64,000 bases of DNA from an uncultured Clostridia bacterium (GCA_947626165.1 CANQRG010000006.1:62001-126000), one strand, 5' to 3'. Positions 35,773 through 46,271 are shown, numbered from the stretch's first letter. Notes: generated by a model from the letters alone, not told the origin. Numbers and translations are program-made.

Positions 35773-38517
35773 TTATTCCTTGCAGTAATCAATGACAGAT
35801 TTAATAAACTGTCTGCCTGCCGCACATTTTGAAAGCTTGTCAAAATCGCAGTTGCATACAACGACCTTTCCGCCGCTGCGTTCATACTCATAAAGCATTC
35901 CCAACTGGTGATTTCTCTCGAAATTATCTATAGTGCGAACGATAAACTTCTTATCTTCATAACAACTATCTAAAATCTCGCTCTTTGAATTTTCAACGAT
36001 TTCCCACCACTGCTCGGTTGAAAAGGTTTCACTAGGAAACTGCGAAAGCGCAGGATGAGTGTTGTCAATTAAAAGTCCCATAGTTCCGACAGGAAGCTCT
36101 TTGTTCATCATTTTTGATATTGTGCTGAACATCGGATAGCACCAGAAATCCTGACAGTAAAATCCTTGTATAAAATCGTTTTCGTTAAGTTTTTCAAAGT
36201 CGGGTACTATAAGTATCGTTTTGCCTTGAGATAAAAGTCTTTCAGCTTCAGGGGATTCCACGCTCTCAAAAATATATGCTCCTGAAATATCAACGCTCTT
36301 GATTATCGGGAAGACCCAGATCTTATATGAGTTTTGTATATCAGTTCCTTCGATATTAAGAATAAGCTCAACGGTTCTGGCAGCATCAACTTCTGGAAGC
36401 GTGACCTCAATATCGCAAATGTCAATGTAGTTTTGCCCGTCTGCCTGATGTATAGTCTCAACACCGTTTGCTATAGTTTTTCCGCAGGAGCATTTAAGTT
36501 CCCAAGTCAGATTTTTAGAATCAATACTGTAGTTTCTGTAGTAAGCGAGCTCTATATGTGCCTTGAATTTGTCACCAGCTTCGTAAGTGTAGCTGTCAAA
36601 TTTTCCGAGCAAAACAGCGTCAGAGCAGAATTTTCTCCACTTCTTCGGAGAGCAAATGCCCTTTTGATCCATAAATGCGTCAAGAACTCCTACCAACGCC
36701 GTTCCCTGTCCGCTGAAGTCCTGAATATCAAGAATGTGAAATCCTCCGAGCAGCCTTGAACGGAACACCGCTTCCATTTCTTCTTTATAGCAGGCAACTG
36801 ACAGCTTTCCCGAAGCATTGAAAAAGTCTTTAGCCAAGTGTCCCAGACCTGCTGCCTCCATATTTTCTTTAAATATCTCAAAATTATTAGGCTTTAAAGA
36901 GCCGGTATATTTTTTGATTTCGTCAAAGTCTGGATATGTTTCATACTGACCTATTTCGTGTGTGATAATAGGAACTTTTGGTATAAATCCTGCGTCAGCC
37001 TCGCTTGCTTTAACGGTTTTTACAGTTGTTCCGTATTGAATTTGCACAGTTTCATTACTGTCTGCTATATTATTTTCGGCACGGACATTAGGGTGAATAA
37101 TGCTGTCATAGCACATATCGGTTGCAGGCTTTCTTGTTTGAATATGTCCTAAAGGAGCGTCGCACGCTGCGAAAGAACCTCTTATAAGTCTGTCTTTTGA
37201 GAGTCTTACTCCGCAGAAGAAATCATCGTTTTCCAAAACAGAGGGGAAGAATTGAAAGTTGTTTGAGCCCTGTGTGTAAAGGTGTCTTGTGTCTTCCGCT
37301 TTAAAATAACCAATTATATCATTCAAACGAGCAGGGCTGCCCCAAAGCTCGTTGCCGAGCGACATCATACAATAAGACGGATGATTACCGAAAAACTTCA
37401 TCATTTTAAAGCCCTCTTCAATAAGGAAATCCTGCTCGACCTCGTTGTATCCGTCTTCATCTTTTGCACAGATCGTTCCCCAGAAAGGCAGTTCAGGCTC
37501 CATATAAATTCCCAGCATATCAGCCGCAGTGAACGCCGCTTCAGGTGGACAGCAGGTATGATAACGATAATGATTCATTCCGTAATCTATAGATATACTC
37601 ATAACCCTTAGCCATTCTGAAACGTCTGTCGGCATAAATCCTGTTTTTGGGAAAATCAATCCGTCGTGCTTTCCTCTAAGGAATGTTTTTTTGCCGTTTA
37701 TGGTAAACTTATCACCATCTGTTTTAAACTCTCGAAGTCCGACGATAGTGCTGTAAGTGTCGTCTCCAATTGATACTGAAAGATTATAAAGATATGGGCG
37801 ATATTCGTCCCAAAGATAAGCGTTTTCTCCCATTTGGTATATGACATCGATTTTGCCGTCTTTATATTCATAATCACAAGGGGGGATAATTTGGTCGTTT
37901 TTAGCTTTTGGACCGTCAAACCCAACTGCTGATACGGTTACAGTGCCGGAGCTTTCTCCGACTACATCAGCTTTTATATGAAGCGTTTTAGAATGTATAT
38001 CGCTTTCCACAAAGACATTCTCAACATAGGTTTTGTCGAAAATCTGAAGCTCCAATCTGCCTATGATACCGTTCCAGTTTGTCTGGGTATCAGCAGATGT
38101 CAGATGTCCGCCGCCTGTTCTATAACCAAAGTTTGCAACTCTTACGGTAACTGTGTGGATACCTTCTGTTACATAATCGGTTATGTCATAGATATGAGGA
38201 GAAACCAGAGAATCATAGGTTCCTACTTCCTTGCCGTCAATGTATAAAGTTGTTATTCTTGTACGCTCTAAAAATATAAATGCATTTTTGCCTACGGCTC
38301 TTGTAAAGTCGACCTCTTTTGAAAACCAAGCCCAGCCCTCAAAATAATATGTGTCTGTGAGATAATCCTTCTCCCGTTTATAATTGAATTTGCCCTTTTT
38401 CGCATTTGAGGTGGAGTTTGGCAGCATAATGCTGTCGCTGAACGGAGGCGTTTTGCCTTCCAGTTTTTCATCAAGCTCAAGCGACCATTCTCCGCTTAAA
38501 TCAATAAATTCTATCAT
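35773..38517 (-). CDS. Glycoside hydrolase family 2 protein
   Basis: 914 residues, no signal peptide, so probably cytoplasmic. An N-terminal sugar-binding jelly-roll domain (about 1-170, LSGEWSL, YFEGWAWFSKEV, GGHLTSADTQTNWNGIIGRLEL), an Ig-like domain (about 170-290), then a TIM barrel (FTINGKKTFLRGKHDG, YRYHTCCPPEAAFTAADMLGI). The acid/base Glu is in MMSLGNELWGS (about 400), and the nucleophile is probably the Glu of PIITHEIGQYETY (about 520). The family includes beta-galactosidase, beta-glucuronidase and others. The exact sugar cannot be told. It stands alone, with its own promoter and terminator, and no transporter beside it. Confidence 0.85.
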   Translation of the reverse strand: MIEFIDLSGEWSLELDEKLEGKTPPFSDSIMLPNSTSNAKKGKFNYKREKDYLTDTYYFEGWAWFSKEVDFTRAVGKNAFIFLERTRITTLYIDGKEVGTYDSLVSPHIYDITDYVTEGIHTVTVRVANFGYRTGGGHLTSADTQTNWNGIIGRLELQIFDKTYVENVFVESDIHSKTLHIKADVVGESSGTVTVSAVGFDGPKAKNDQIIPPCDYEYKDGKIDVIYQMGENAYLWDEYRPYLYNLSVSIGDDTYSTIVGLREFKTDGDKFTINGKKTFLRGKHDGLIFPKTGFMPTDVSEWLRVMSISIDYGMNHYRYHTCCPPEAAFTAADMLGIYMEPELPFWGTICAKDEDGYNEVEQDFLIEEGFKMMKFFGNHPSYCMMSLGNELWGSPARLNDIIGYFKAEDTRHLYTQGSNNFQFFPSVLENDDFFCGVRLSKDRLIRGSFAACDAPLGHIQTRKPATDMCYDSIIHPNVRAENNIADSNETVQIQYGTTVKTVKASEADAGFIPKVPIITHEIGQYETYPDFDEIKKYTGSLKPNNFEIFKENMEAAGLGHLAKDFFNASGKLSVACYKEEMEAVFRSRLLGGFHILDIQDFSGQGTALVGVLDAFMDQKGICSPKKWRKFCSDAVLLGKFDSYTYEAGDKFKAHIELAYYRNYSIDSKNLTWELKCSCGKTIANGVETIHQADGQNYIDICDIEVTLPEVDAARTVELILNIEGTDIQNSYKIWVFPIIKSVDISGAYIFESVESPEAERLLSQGKTILIVPDFEKLNENDFIQGFYCQDFWCYPMFSTISKMMNKELPVGTMGLLIDNTHPALSQFPSETFSTEQWWEIVENSKSEILDSCYEDKKFIVRTIDNFERNHQLGMLYEYERSGGKVVVCNCDFDKLSKCAAGRQFIKSVIDYCKE

Positions 38518-38577
38518 TTGTTTTCTCCTATAAAATAATTGTAATTTTTAATTTATATATAATCGCATACGCTTTAC

Positions 38578-38606
38578 ATATTAACATAAATCAAATGTAA
38601 AAGCAA
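38578..38606 (-). promoter_or_regulatory. Predicted promoter of the GH2 gene
   Basis: Minus strand TTGCTT (38606-38601), 17-base spacer, TAATAT (38583-38578). An imperfect inverted repeat, GCTTTACAT/ATGTAAAAGC, spans the same bases (38571-38604). Confidence 0.5.
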
Positions 38607-38626
38607 TACTAAATTCTTAAAATAAA

Positions 38627-38659
38627 AAACCTATCGCAAATTCTAAAAACGATAGGTTT
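38627..38659 (-). terminator. Rho-independent terminator after dnaJ
   Basis: Minus strand AAACCTATCG, loop, CGATAGGTTT, followed by TTTATTTT. It closes the hrcA-grpE-dnaK-dnaJ operon. Confidence 0.88.
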
Positions 38660-38671
38660 AATTTTACCTTA

Positions 38672-39817
38672 TTACATAATTCTTTCTTTCAGCTTTGAAA
38701 GAAAGCTTTGCCTTTTAGCATAATTTCTTTCGCTAAGCAGGCTGTCAAATTCATTGAGCTTTCTTACCATTTCCTTGTTTAGCCCCTTAGGCGTTTCAAC
38801 AACGACCCTTACGTAATGGTCGCCCTTGTCGCTTCTGTTGAGCTTTTTGATGCCTTTTCCTCTCAGACGGAAAACTGTTCCCGTCTGCGTTCCAGCAGGC
38901 ACCGTATATCTCACCTTTCCGTCGACCGTCGGAACGGTAATTTCATCGCCCAAAGTAACCTGCGTAAAGGTGAGGGGGATCTCCGTCCAAACGTCAAAGC
39001 CGTCTCTTTCAAACACGCTGTCACGTCTCACCGAAACTGTCACGTTCAAATCACCGTTAGGACCGCCGTTTATACCGGCGTCTCCTGCACCTGCAACTCG
39101 AAGCGTCTGCCCGTTGTCGATACCGGCAGGTATCTCAATTTCTCTCCTAGCTGAAGTTCTTGTTCTGCCTTGACCTGAACAACGAGGGCAAGGTGAATCA
39201 ATGATCCTGCCTTTTCCTGCACAGCGTGAACAAACCCTTGTTGAAGTGATCGAGCCAAATGGGGTTCTCTGCTGAACATTTACCTGTCCTCGTCCGCCGC
39301 AGTCGGGGCAGGTTTTGGGTGATGTTCCGGGTTTAGCGCCAGTGCCGCCGCAGTCGGGACATCTCTCCATTCTGTTCATTCTAACTTCAATTTTCTTTCC
39401 CTTGCAAGCCTCCATAAAGTCAATGGTAACGCTTGCACGAATATCCTGTCCTCGTCTGGGAGCGTTGGGGTTAGCAGATGAACGTCCGCCGCCGAACGAA
39501 CCGAAAATAGAGTCGAAAATATCTCCCATATCTCCAAAACCGCCAAAGCCGCCGAAACCTCCTGCTCCTGCGCCGCCGCCGTAGCTGGGGTCTACTCCTG
39601 CGTGTCCGAACTGGTCATACTTTGCTCTTTTATCGCTGTCCGAAAGGACTTCATATGCTTCGTTTATTTCTTTAAATTTAGCTTCCGCTTCTTTATTGTC
39701 CGGATGCAGATCGGGATGATATTGCTTAGCCAGTTTTCTGTATGCTTTTTTAAGTTCATCATCAGAGGCGCCTTTCGACACGCCAAGCACCTCATAATAA
39801 TCTCTTTTGTCCGCCAT
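38672..39817 (-). CDS. dnaJ: Chaperone DnaJ (Hsp40)
   Basis: 381 residues. J domain with the HPD triad (YHPDLHPDN), a Gly/Phe-rich stretch ([18 protein letters not shown]), four zinc-finger CxxCxGxG repeats ([32 protein letters not shown]), and the C-terminal substrate-binding domains ([21 protein letters not shown]). It delivers unfolded proteins to DnaK and stimulates its ATPase. It is last in the operon, 119 bases after dnaK. That gap holds a long hairpin. Confidence 0.97.
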   Translation of the reverse strand: MADKRDYYEVLGVSKGASDDELKKAYRKLAKQYHPDLHPDNKEAEAKFKEINEAYEVLSDSDKRAKYDQFGHAGVDPSYGGGAGAGGFGGFGGFGDMGDIFDSIFGSFGGGRSSANPNAPRRGQDIRASVTIDFMEACKGKKIEVRMNRMERCPDCGGTGAKPGTSPKTCPDCGGRGQVNVQQRTPFGSITSTRVCSRCAGKGRIIDSPCPRCSGQGRTRTSARREIEIPAGIDNGQTLRVAGAGDAGINGGPNGDLNVTVSVRRDSVFERDGFDVWTEIPLTFTQVTLGDEITVPTVDGKVRYTVPAGTQTGTVFRLRGKGIKKLNRSDKGDHYVRVVVETPKGLNKEMVRKLNEFDSLLSERNYAKRQSFLSKLKERIM

Positions 39818-39891
39818 TAATATGACCTTTCCTTTCGCAAAAACTCGAAAATTTAAGTGAAGGATATTAAAAATAATCCTTTTATTATTAT

Positions 39892-39923
39892 GTAAAATGG
39901 GAGAACACTGTTCTCCCTTTTAC
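39892..39923 (-). terminator. Strong hairpin between dnaK and dnaJ
   Basis: Minus strand GTAAAAGGGAGAAC, loop AGT, GTTCTCCCATTTTAC: a 14-bp stem with one bulged A. No clean T run follows, so it may be a partial terminator or an RNA-stability element that lowers dnaJ relative to dnaK. Confidence 0.5.
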
Positions 39924-39936
39924 AGTATTGCAAGTA

Positions 39937-41787
39937 TTATTCAGCGTCGCTGAACTCTGCGTCTATAACATCGTCGCCGTTATCTGTCGATGCTCCGTCT
40001 GCACCTGTATCAGGTCCTGCCTGAGCGCCTTGAGCCTGCTGTGCCTGAGCGGCAGCCTGCTGGTAAACCTTTGTTGCAACGCCCTGGAACTCTGTTTCAA
40101 GCTCCTTCTGCTTTGACTTGATAGCCTCAATATCTGTGCCCTTTAGAGCTTCTTTCAAAGCGTCTATCTTAGCCTGAACTGACGACTTCTCATCAGCAGA
40201 AATCTTATCGCCAAACTCGCCTAACGACTTTTCACACTGGAATACCATCTGGTCTGCTTGGTTTCTTGCATCGACCTCATCCTTTTTCTTCTTGTCCTCA
40301 GCGGCAAATGCCTCAGCTTCTTTAACAGCTTTGTCTATGTCCTCCTTAGACATATTTGTAGAAGAAGTAATAGTGATGTTCTGTTCTTTGCCTGTTCCCA
40401 AGTCCTTAGCCGAAACGTGAACGATACCGTTAGCGTCTATATCGAATGTTACCTCAATTTGAGGAATTCCTCTCGGAGCGGGTGCGATACCGTCGAGACG
40501 GAACATACCGAGCTGTTTGTTGTCCTTAGCGAATTCTCTCTCACCTTGAAGTACGTTTATATCAACTGCCGATTGGTTATCAGCGGCTGTTGAGAAAATT
40601 TGAGACTTCTTTGTAGGGATAGTTGTGTTTCTCTCGATGATCTTTGTGCAAACTCCGCCCATTGTTTCAAGACCGAGCGAAAGGGGAGTAACGTCAAGGA
40701 GCAAAAGACCGTCTTTAACGTCTCCGCCGAGAACGCCTCCCTGATATGCCGCACCCAGTGCAACGCACTCATCAGGGTTGATACCCTTAAACGGCTCTTT
40801 GCCGATAAACTTCTGAACAGCCTCCTGAACAGCTGGGATTCTTGAAGAACCGCCAACCATCAGCACTTTATTAAGATCGCCTGCCGAAAGTCCCGAATCA
40901 GACAACGCCTGACGAACAGGTCCCATAGTTTTCTCAACCAAATCAGCGGTGAGTTCGTTAAACTTAGCCTGAGAAAGTGTAAGCTCCATATGCTTTGGAC
41001 CAGCGGCGTCCGCTGTGATAAACGGAAGACTGATAGATGTTGTTGCTGTTGATGAAAGCTCGATTTTAGCTTTTTCAGCAGCTTCTTTAAGTCTCTGCAT
41101 AGCCATTTTGTCATTTGAAAGGTCGATGCCCTCTGATGTTTTAAACTCGCTGACCATCCAGTCAATTATTCTCTGGTCAAAGTCGTCTCCGCCAAGACGG
41201 TTGTTACCTGCTGTTGCCAGAACTTCGGTAACGCCTTCGCCCATTTCAATGATTGAAACGTCGAATGTTCCTCCGCCTAAGTCATAAACCATAACCTTTT
41301 GGTCTTCTTCTTTGTCAAGTCCGTATGACAATGCTGCGGCGGTAGGCTCGTTTATAATTCTCTTAACATTCAAGCCCGCAATCTGACCTGCGTCCTTTGT
41401 TGCCTGTCTTTGAGCGTCTGTGAAATAAGCAGGAACTGTGATAACTGCCTCTGTTACGCTTTCGCCCAAATAAGCTTCGGCGTCCTTTTTCAGCTTTTGA
41501 AGAATCATTGCTGAAATCTCTTGAGGAGTGTATTCCTTTCCGCCCATTTTAGCCTTATAATCAGAACCCATATGTCTCTTGATCGAGATTACTGTGTTAT
41601 CAAAATTTGTTACAGCCTGTCTTTTTGCGACCTGACCTATAAGTCTGTCGCCTGTTTTTGAAACTCCAACTACAGATGGCGTAGTTCTTGCGCCTTCGCT
41701 GTTAGGGATAACAACGGCTTCGCCGCCCTCCATAACTGCTACGCAGGAGTTTGTTGTACCTAAGTCAATACCTATAATCTTTCCCAT
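39937..41787 (-). CDS. dnaK: Chaperone DnaK (Hsp70)
   Basis: 616 residues from ATG 41787 (AAAGGAA upstream). Two more codons are open but start with TTG. Signatures are [31 protein letters not shown] and [14 protein letters not shown] for the ATPase domain. [11 protein letters not shown] leads to the substrate-binding domain, and the tail is Ala/Gln-rich and ends DVIDAEF. The protein lacks the roughly 24-residue insertion near residue 80 found in Gram-negative DnaK, as expected for a Firmicute. Central heat-shock chaperone working with DnaJ and GrpE. Confidence 0.98.
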   Translation of the reverse strand: MGKIIGIDLGTTNSCVAVMEGGEAVVIPNSEGARTTPSVVGVSKTGDRLIGQVAKRQAVTNFDNTVISIKRHMGSDYKAKMGGKEYTPQEISAMILQKLKKDAEAYLGESVTEAVITVPAYFTDAQRQATKDAGQIAGLNVKRIINEPTAAALSYGLDKEEDQKVMVYDLGGGTFDVSIIEMGEGVTEVLATAGNNRLGGDDFDQRIIDWMVSEFKTSEGIDLSNDKMAMQRLKEAAEKAKIELSSTATTSISLPFITADAAGPKHMELTLSQAKFNELTADLVEKTMGPVRQALSDSGLSAGDLNKVLMVGGSSRIPAVQEAVQKFIGKEPFKGINPDECVALGAAYQGGVLGGDVKDGLLLLDVTPLSLGLETMGGVCTKIIERNTTIPTKKSQIFSTAADNQSAVDINVLQGEREFAKDNKQLGMFRLDGIAPAPRGIPQIEVTFDIDANGIVHVSAKDLGTGKEQNITITSSTNMSKEDIDKAVKEAEAFAAEDKKKKDEVDARNQADQMVFQCEKSLGEFGDKISADEKSSVQAKIDALKEALKGTDIEAIKSKQKELETEFQGVATKVYQQAAAQAQQAQGAQAGPDTGADGASTDNGDDVIDAEFSDAE

Positions 41788-41871
41788 AATCAATCATTTC
41801 CTTTCAATGTGTTTATAAATTAATTTGTATGGTATTTCTGCCAAATGTTTTTGCAGAAAAAGTTTACTAAT

Positions 41872-42465
41872 TTAAGGATTTGCAACTACTACCATTGCAT
41901 ATCTTATTATCTTATCGCCGATTTTATAACCCTTTTGAAATACCTCTGCAACCTCATTTTCTCCCAGCTTATCGTCCTCTATCTGGTTGACGGCATTAGC
42001 TATATTCGGGTCAAAGGTTTCTCCCAGAGGGTCAATAATTTCAACACCGAGCTTTTTAAGAGCTTCTCCGAACTGGTTGAAAATCATCTCAACGCCTGAC
42101 TTGTATTTTTCGTCTGTGGTTTCAGCGTTCAAAGCTCTTTCAAAATTATCAAACACAGGGAGTATTTCACTTACAGTGTTGCCGATAGTTGCTGCAGAGA
42201 TGTCGAGCCTTTCTTTAGCAGAACGCTTTCTGAAGTTGTCATACTCAGCAGCTAGACGCATATATTTGTCCTTTTGCTCGTCCAGCTCTTTTGTAAGCTT
42301 TTCTTCAGCAGTTAGTTCCGGCTTTTCCTCAGAAGCTGATTCCTGGTTTTCCTCGCTTGAGGTTTCTTGCTCATTATCCTGAGCTTCGTCAGAGATTTTG
42401 TTTGTATCGGCGTCGTTGTTTTCGTCTGCAACTTCTTCTAAGTCTTTTTCTTTATCGTTTGTCAT
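41872..42465 (-). CDS. grpE: Nucleotide exchange factor GrpE
   Basis: 197 residues. An acidic N-terminus (EDLEEVADENN and similar, about 1-60) leads into a long coiled coil (LTKELDEQKDKYMRLAAEYDNFRKRS), then the beta-domain with GVEIIDPLGETFDPNIANAVNQIE and EVFQKGYKIGDKIIRYAMVVVA, the GrpE signature. It releases ADP from DnaK. The ATG shares one base with the hrcA stop. Confidence 0.95.
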   Translation of the reverse strand: MTNDKEKDLEEVADENNDADTNKISDEAQDNEQETSSEENQESASEEKPELTAEEKLTKELDEQKDKYMRLAAEYDNFRKRSAKERLDISAATIGNTVSEILPVFDNFERALNAETTDEKYKSGVEMIFNQFGEALKKLGVEIIDPLGETFDPNIANAVNQIEDDKLGENEVAEVFQKGYKIGDKIIRYAMVVVANP

Positions 42466-43535
42466 TAGTCATCACGCCCTTCGTTGTAAGTATTGTCAAC
42501 ATCATTGATGTCCATAACATTCTCCGTATCATATTCGTTTTCTGAAATCATATCTGAAATTCTGCTTGTGAAATATTCAAGATACGGAATAAACTTAGCA
42601 TAATCGATCCTCATAGGACCTATAAGCCCGATAGTACCTGCGGGCTTTCCGCCCTTTTGATACTGCGAGGTTATTATGCTTGAATTGTTTATAACAAAGC
42701 CGTCGTCCTCAGGGGAGAACATAACGTGAAGCCCTGAAAAGCTGCTGTCGAACAGTTTTGCTATTTCTTTTTTGTGGTCTAAAAACTCAATAATCTCATT
42801 TTTATCAAAATCGTCATACTTCAAGAGATTTTTCTCACCCTTAAAGGATATCTCCTTTTGCGTTATCTCTTTCGACATTTTGTAAATCTCAGCGACAAGC
42901 GGAGAAAGAGTCATCATATAAGTTCCCATAGCTTCTTCAAGCTTTTTTAAGAGATCGTCAGATAACTTATCTACCTCAATGCCCTCTAAATTTTCTCTGA
43001 GAAAATTTGAAAAGAATTCAAGCTGTTCATTTGTCAAATCAAACTGAAGTCTGCAAACCTTGTTCTTAATATTGCCAGATGAAGTTATAAGCAAAAGAAC
43101 ATACATACGCTTGCCTGTAGGAATAACTTCAACCTTTGATATGATTGAAAACTTCGGTGTTTCGGTTGCGACTACCGTTGCGCACTTTGTAAGCTCCGCT
43201 AACGCAGTTGAAGCAGACTGGACAATAGCTTCTTCAGTTAGATCCACACCGCTTGGTAGCATAGCTTCGATCAGATCCTTTTCCTCTTTTGTCAGAGGGT
43301 CGGTTTCGACGAGCTGATCGACATAAAATCTATATCCTTTATATGTCGGCACTCTGCCTGCTGAGGTATGCGGCTGTTCGAGATAACCCTGCTTTTCAAG
43401 CTCTGCCATTTCGTTCCTAATAGTTGCAGAGGAAGCCTTTATATACTTCATCATAGCTTTAGAACCGACAGGCTCGCCGGTAACAATATACTCGTCAACC
43501 ACCGCTGTCAAGATTTTCAGCTTTCGGTCGTCCAC
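42465..43535 (-). CDS. hrcA: Heat-inducible transcription repressor HrcA
   Basis: 356 residues from GTG 43535, which follows AGGAGGTGA. The N-terminal winged helix (AVVDEYIVTGEPVGSKAMMKYI, SSATIRNEMAELEKQGYLEQPHTSAGRVPTYKGYRFYVD) and the GAF-like C-terminal domain are characteristic. HrcA binds CIRCE and represses the groE and dnaK operons; GroEL keeps it active. CIRCE lies 41 bases upstream, so the operon controls itself. The order hrcA-grpE-dnaK-dnaJ is the usual Firmicute one. Confidence 0.97.
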   Translation of the reverse strand: MDDRKLKILTAVVDEYIVTGEPVGSKAMMKYIKASSATIRNEMAELEKQGYLEQPHTSAGRVPTYKGYRFYVDQLVETDPLTKEEKDLIEAMLPSGVDLTEEAIVQSASTALAELTKCATVVATETPKFSIISKVEVIPTGKRMYVLLLITSSGNIKNKVCRLQFDLTNEQLEFFSNFLRENLEGIEVDKLSDDLLKKLEEAMGTYMMTLSPLVAEIYKMSKEITQKEISFKGEKNLLKYDDFDKNEIIEFLDHKKEIAKLFDSSFSGLHVMFSPEDDGFVINNSSIITSQYQKGGKPAGTIGLIGPMRIDYAKFIPYLEYFTSRISDMISENEYDTENVMDINDVDNTYNEGRDD

Positions 43536-43576
43536 ACGGTCACCTCCTGAGACTTATCACTTTGATTAGTTGAGTG

Positions 43577-43603
43577 TTAGCACTCATTTGCTTGGAGTGC
43601 TAA
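43577..43603. promoter_or_regulatory. CIRCE operator (HrcA binding site)
   Basis: TTAGCACTC, nine bases, GAGTGCTAA: exact consensus match. It lies just downstream of the hrcA -10 box, over the transcription start. Confidence 0.97.
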
Positions 43604-43608
43604 ATATT

Positions 43609-43636
43609 ATTATACCCAGATTTTTAGTATTGTCAA
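43609..43636 (-). promoter_or_regulatory. Sigma-A promoter of the hrcA operon
   Basis: Minus strand TTGACA (43636-43631), 16-base spacer, TATAAT (43614-43609), directly before CIRCE. Confidence 0.85.
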
Positions 43637-43708
43637 GGGTTTTACGAAATTTATTTTATAAAATTATCATTACTCATAATATATATTTTTGTGCATAAAG
43701 ACAAAAAT

Positions 43709-43731
43709 ATCCCCAGCTATCTGCTGGGGAT
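43709..43731 (-). terminator. Rho-independent terminator after valS
   Basis: Minus strand ATCCCCAGC, loop AGATA, GCTGGGGAT, then ATTTTTGTC. Confidence 0.9.
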
Positions 43732-43748
43732 TATGATTTTTATTGTTT

Positions 43749-46172
43749 TTACTTCTTCGCCTCGTCTAAATTAAGCTCTATTTTATTTACTGTGTAACCT
43801 TCATCTGCATCTTGAACCGTTAAGTTCTCTATAAATAAAGTAGCTTTGAAATCCTTTATAGACAAGTCTATAGCCTCCGCTAATTCTTTGTTTAAACTTA
43901 AATCGAGAATTTTTATCGGCGTCTTTAATGAAACATTGTGGTTCGTCTTTTCACCTCTTGCCTGACTTATAATGCTTATTATAGAATCACCGTTTGCAAT
44001 TTCCTTCGTAAAATCGAAATTCAAAGGCTTTATTTCTGTTATGTGAATTGACTTCTTATCGTGGTATAGCTCCTGATAAATTTCTTCTGTTATGAACGGG
44101 AAGAAAATACTGAAATCCTGAAGCAGTTTGTAAAGAAGTGTGTAAACCGTCTTTTGACCCGAATATCTCGGCACTTCGCCAAATTCCTCAGGTCTGTATA
44201 ATCTGTGCTTTACTATTTCAATGTAATTGTCACAGAAGTTCCAGAAAAATTTCTCTAGGTGATTTAACGCCAATCCTACTTCGTATTCGTCAAGGTACTT
44301 GATAAAGCCCTTCTCCATTTCCTGAAAGCTGCCTAAAATCCACTTGTCTATATACTCGTAATCATTAAACTCTTTATCCTGATAATCGGTCAAGTGCATT
44401 TCAATAAATTTAGACACGTTCCAGATTTTGTTTATCAGCTTTTTACCTCTTTGAAGCGTATCTTCACTGAATACTATGTCTGTTCCCAGTCTGCCTGAAC
44501 CTGCCCAGTAGCGGATTACATCGGCAGAATACTGCTCAATCAGATTAATCGGTTCTACCTTTGCGTTTCCCTTGCTCTTGCTGATTTTCTCTCCCTTGTT
44601 CGCCATTACAAAGCCGGAGATCATTACATTGTCCCACGGTCTTTGTCCGAAATGATAAAAGCTCTTTACTATAGTGTAGAAATCCCATGTCCTGATAATT
44701 TCAGATGCGTTTGTTCTTATGCTCATCGGCTTTAATATGGATTCGTAGTTTTCTTCCTCGCCGTATCTCATATTGATAAGCGGTGTTACAGAGGACGTCG
44801 CCCATGTGTCCATAACATCTGACTCAGGGGTAAATTCCTTGCAGCCGCACTTAGGACAGCGCTCAATATGAGGCTGGTCGACCAAAGGATTTACAGGAAG
44901 GTCTTCTTTTCTGGCAAATATCGGTTCTCCGCACTCTTTACAGTACCAAACCGGGAACGGAACGCCGAAGTACCTCTGCCTTGAAATGCACCAGTCCCAC
45001 ATAATGTTTTCTACCCATTCGTTGTATCTGCTTTGCATATGAGCAGGATGCCATTTTATTTCGTTTCCTATTCTAATAAAATCCTCTTTGTGGTTCATAA
45101 TGTCTATGAACCACTGCTTCATAACCGAATACTCTACTTCTTTTCCGCATCTTTCGTGCGTCTGCACCTCGTGCTCTAGCTCTTCGATCTTAACAATATA
45201 TCCGCCTGCTTGTAAGTCCTCTATTATCTTCTTTCTTGCTTCCTTGATTTTTAATCCGCCGTAATTAGGTACTGAATCAACAATTCTTCCGTTGTCGGTG
45301 AAGATGTATCTCAGCGGCAGATTGTATTTTTTCCACCACTCAATATCTGTCTGGTCTCCAAAGGTACAGCACATAACTACTCCCGTACCCTTATCAATGG
45401 CTACCTTATCATCTGCCATAATAGGTACTTCTACATTAATAACAGGAATCTGCGCTGTCTTTCCGATAAGATGATTGTGCTTTTCATCATCAGGATTTAC
45501 AAACACGCATACAATAGCCGGCAGCAATTCCGGTCTTGTTGTTGCTATTGTGAACTCCTCTCCGTCCTCTTTGGTTTTAAATGTAACGTAATTGAAAGTG
45601 GTTTTTATCGTTTTGGTTTCCAACTCGGCTTGTGCAATAGAAGTCAAACACTCGTTGCACCATAACGCCGGACTTTCTTTATGATAACAGTGTCCTTTTT
45701 CAATTAGATCTAAAAAAGAAGTCTGGCTTATCTTTATAGTCGACGGGCTTACAGTCTTGTAGTGAATATCCCAGTCAGTGCTTACTCCCATTTTGCTGAA
45801 TAATCTTTGGAAGTCTGCTTCATACTTATCCGTTGTTTCATAGCATAGCTTTGAAAACGCTTCACGCCCTATTTCGTGAGCCTTTTTGCCTTGCTCTTTC
45901 TCTACCAGTCTTTCACTAGGCAATCCGTTATCGTCAAATCCGAACGGATAAAAAATATTGTACCCTCTCAGCCTTTTGTACCTTGCAATCATCTCCGTCT
46001 GCGAATAAGAGAAAATATGTCCTATATGAATTTTTCCGCTTACCGTCGGCGGCGGAGTGTCTATAGAAAATACCTCTCTCTGATCAGGTTTGAACTCGTA
46101 GATTTTATTTTCATTCCAATATTCCAGCCATTTGTTTTCTTTTTCCTGCGGTTTGTACTTCTTATCTAACAT
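43749..46172 (-). CDS. valS: Valine--tRNA ligase, short form
   Basis: 807 residues; most bacterial ValRS are 870-950. Class I motifs: HIGH in PPPTVSGKIHIGHIFSYSQ (about 41-59) and the KMSKS motif as KISKSKGN (about 530). The editing domain includes TTRPELLPA and the DGV-like KVAIDKGTGVVM. Zinc-binding Cys clusters (YCKECGEPIFA, CPKCGCKEF) are present. The usual C-terminal coiled coil that holds tRNA is missing; the protein ends with the anticodon-binding part. This resembles the archaeal-type ValRS found in some anaerobes. It has its own promoter, and no T-box leader was seen. Confidence 0.93.
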   Translation of the reverse strand: MLDKKYKPQEKENKWLEYWNENKIYEFKPDQREVFSIDTPPPTVSGKIHIGHIFSYSQTEMIARYKRLRGYNIFYPFGFDDNGLPSERLVEKEQGKKAHEIGREAFSKLCYETTDKYEADFQRLFSKMGVSTDWDIHYKTVSPSTIKISQTSFLDLIEKGHCYHKESPALWCNECLTSIAQAELETKTIKTTFNYVTFKTKEDGEEFTIATTRPELLPAIVCVFVNPDDEKHNHLIGKTAQIPVINVEVPIMADDKVAIDKGTGVVMCCTFGDQTDIEWWKKYNLPLRYIFTDNGRIVDSVPNYGGLKIKEARKKIIEDLQAGGYIVKIEELEHEVQTHERCGKEVEYSVMKQWFIDIMNHKEDFIRIGNEIKWHPAHMQSRYNEWVENIMWDWCISRQRYFGVPFPVWYCKECGEPIFARKEDLPVNPLVDQPHIERCPKCGCKEFTPESDVMDTWATSSVTPLINMRYGEEENYESILKPMSIRTNASEIIRTWDFYTIVKSFYHFGQRPWDNVMISGFVMANKGEKISKSKGNAKVEPINLIEQYSADVIRYWAGSGRLGTDIVFSEDTLQRGKKLINKIWNVSKFIEMHLTDYQDKEFNDYEYIDKWILGSFQEMEKGFIKYLDEYEVGLALNHLEKFFWNFCDNYIEIVKHRLYRPEEFGEVPRYSGQKTVYTLLYKLLQDFSIFFPFITEEIYQELYHDKKSIHITEIKPLNFDFTKEIANGDSIISIISQARGEKTNHNVSLKTPIKILDLSLNKELAEAIDLSIKDFKATLFIENLTVQDADEGYTVNKIELNLDEAKK

Positions 46173-46242
46173 TTATATTCGTCCTTTCTTAGCCGTAAAT
46201 AGCATAAGTTAATAACTTCCTTATTTAACAACCATAAATAAA

Positions 46243-46271
46243 AGTATAACAATAAAATAAAATAATGTCAA
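46243..46271 (-). promoter_or_regulatory. Predicted sigma-A promoter of valS
   Basis: Minus strand TTGACA (46271-46266), 17-base spacer, TATACT (46248-46243), leaving a leader of about 65 bases, too short for a T-box. Confidence 0.78.

Noticed and set aside
39315-39584. Pro-rich open frame opposite dnaJ
   Set aside because: It is the complement of the Gly/Phe-rich region of dnaJ.
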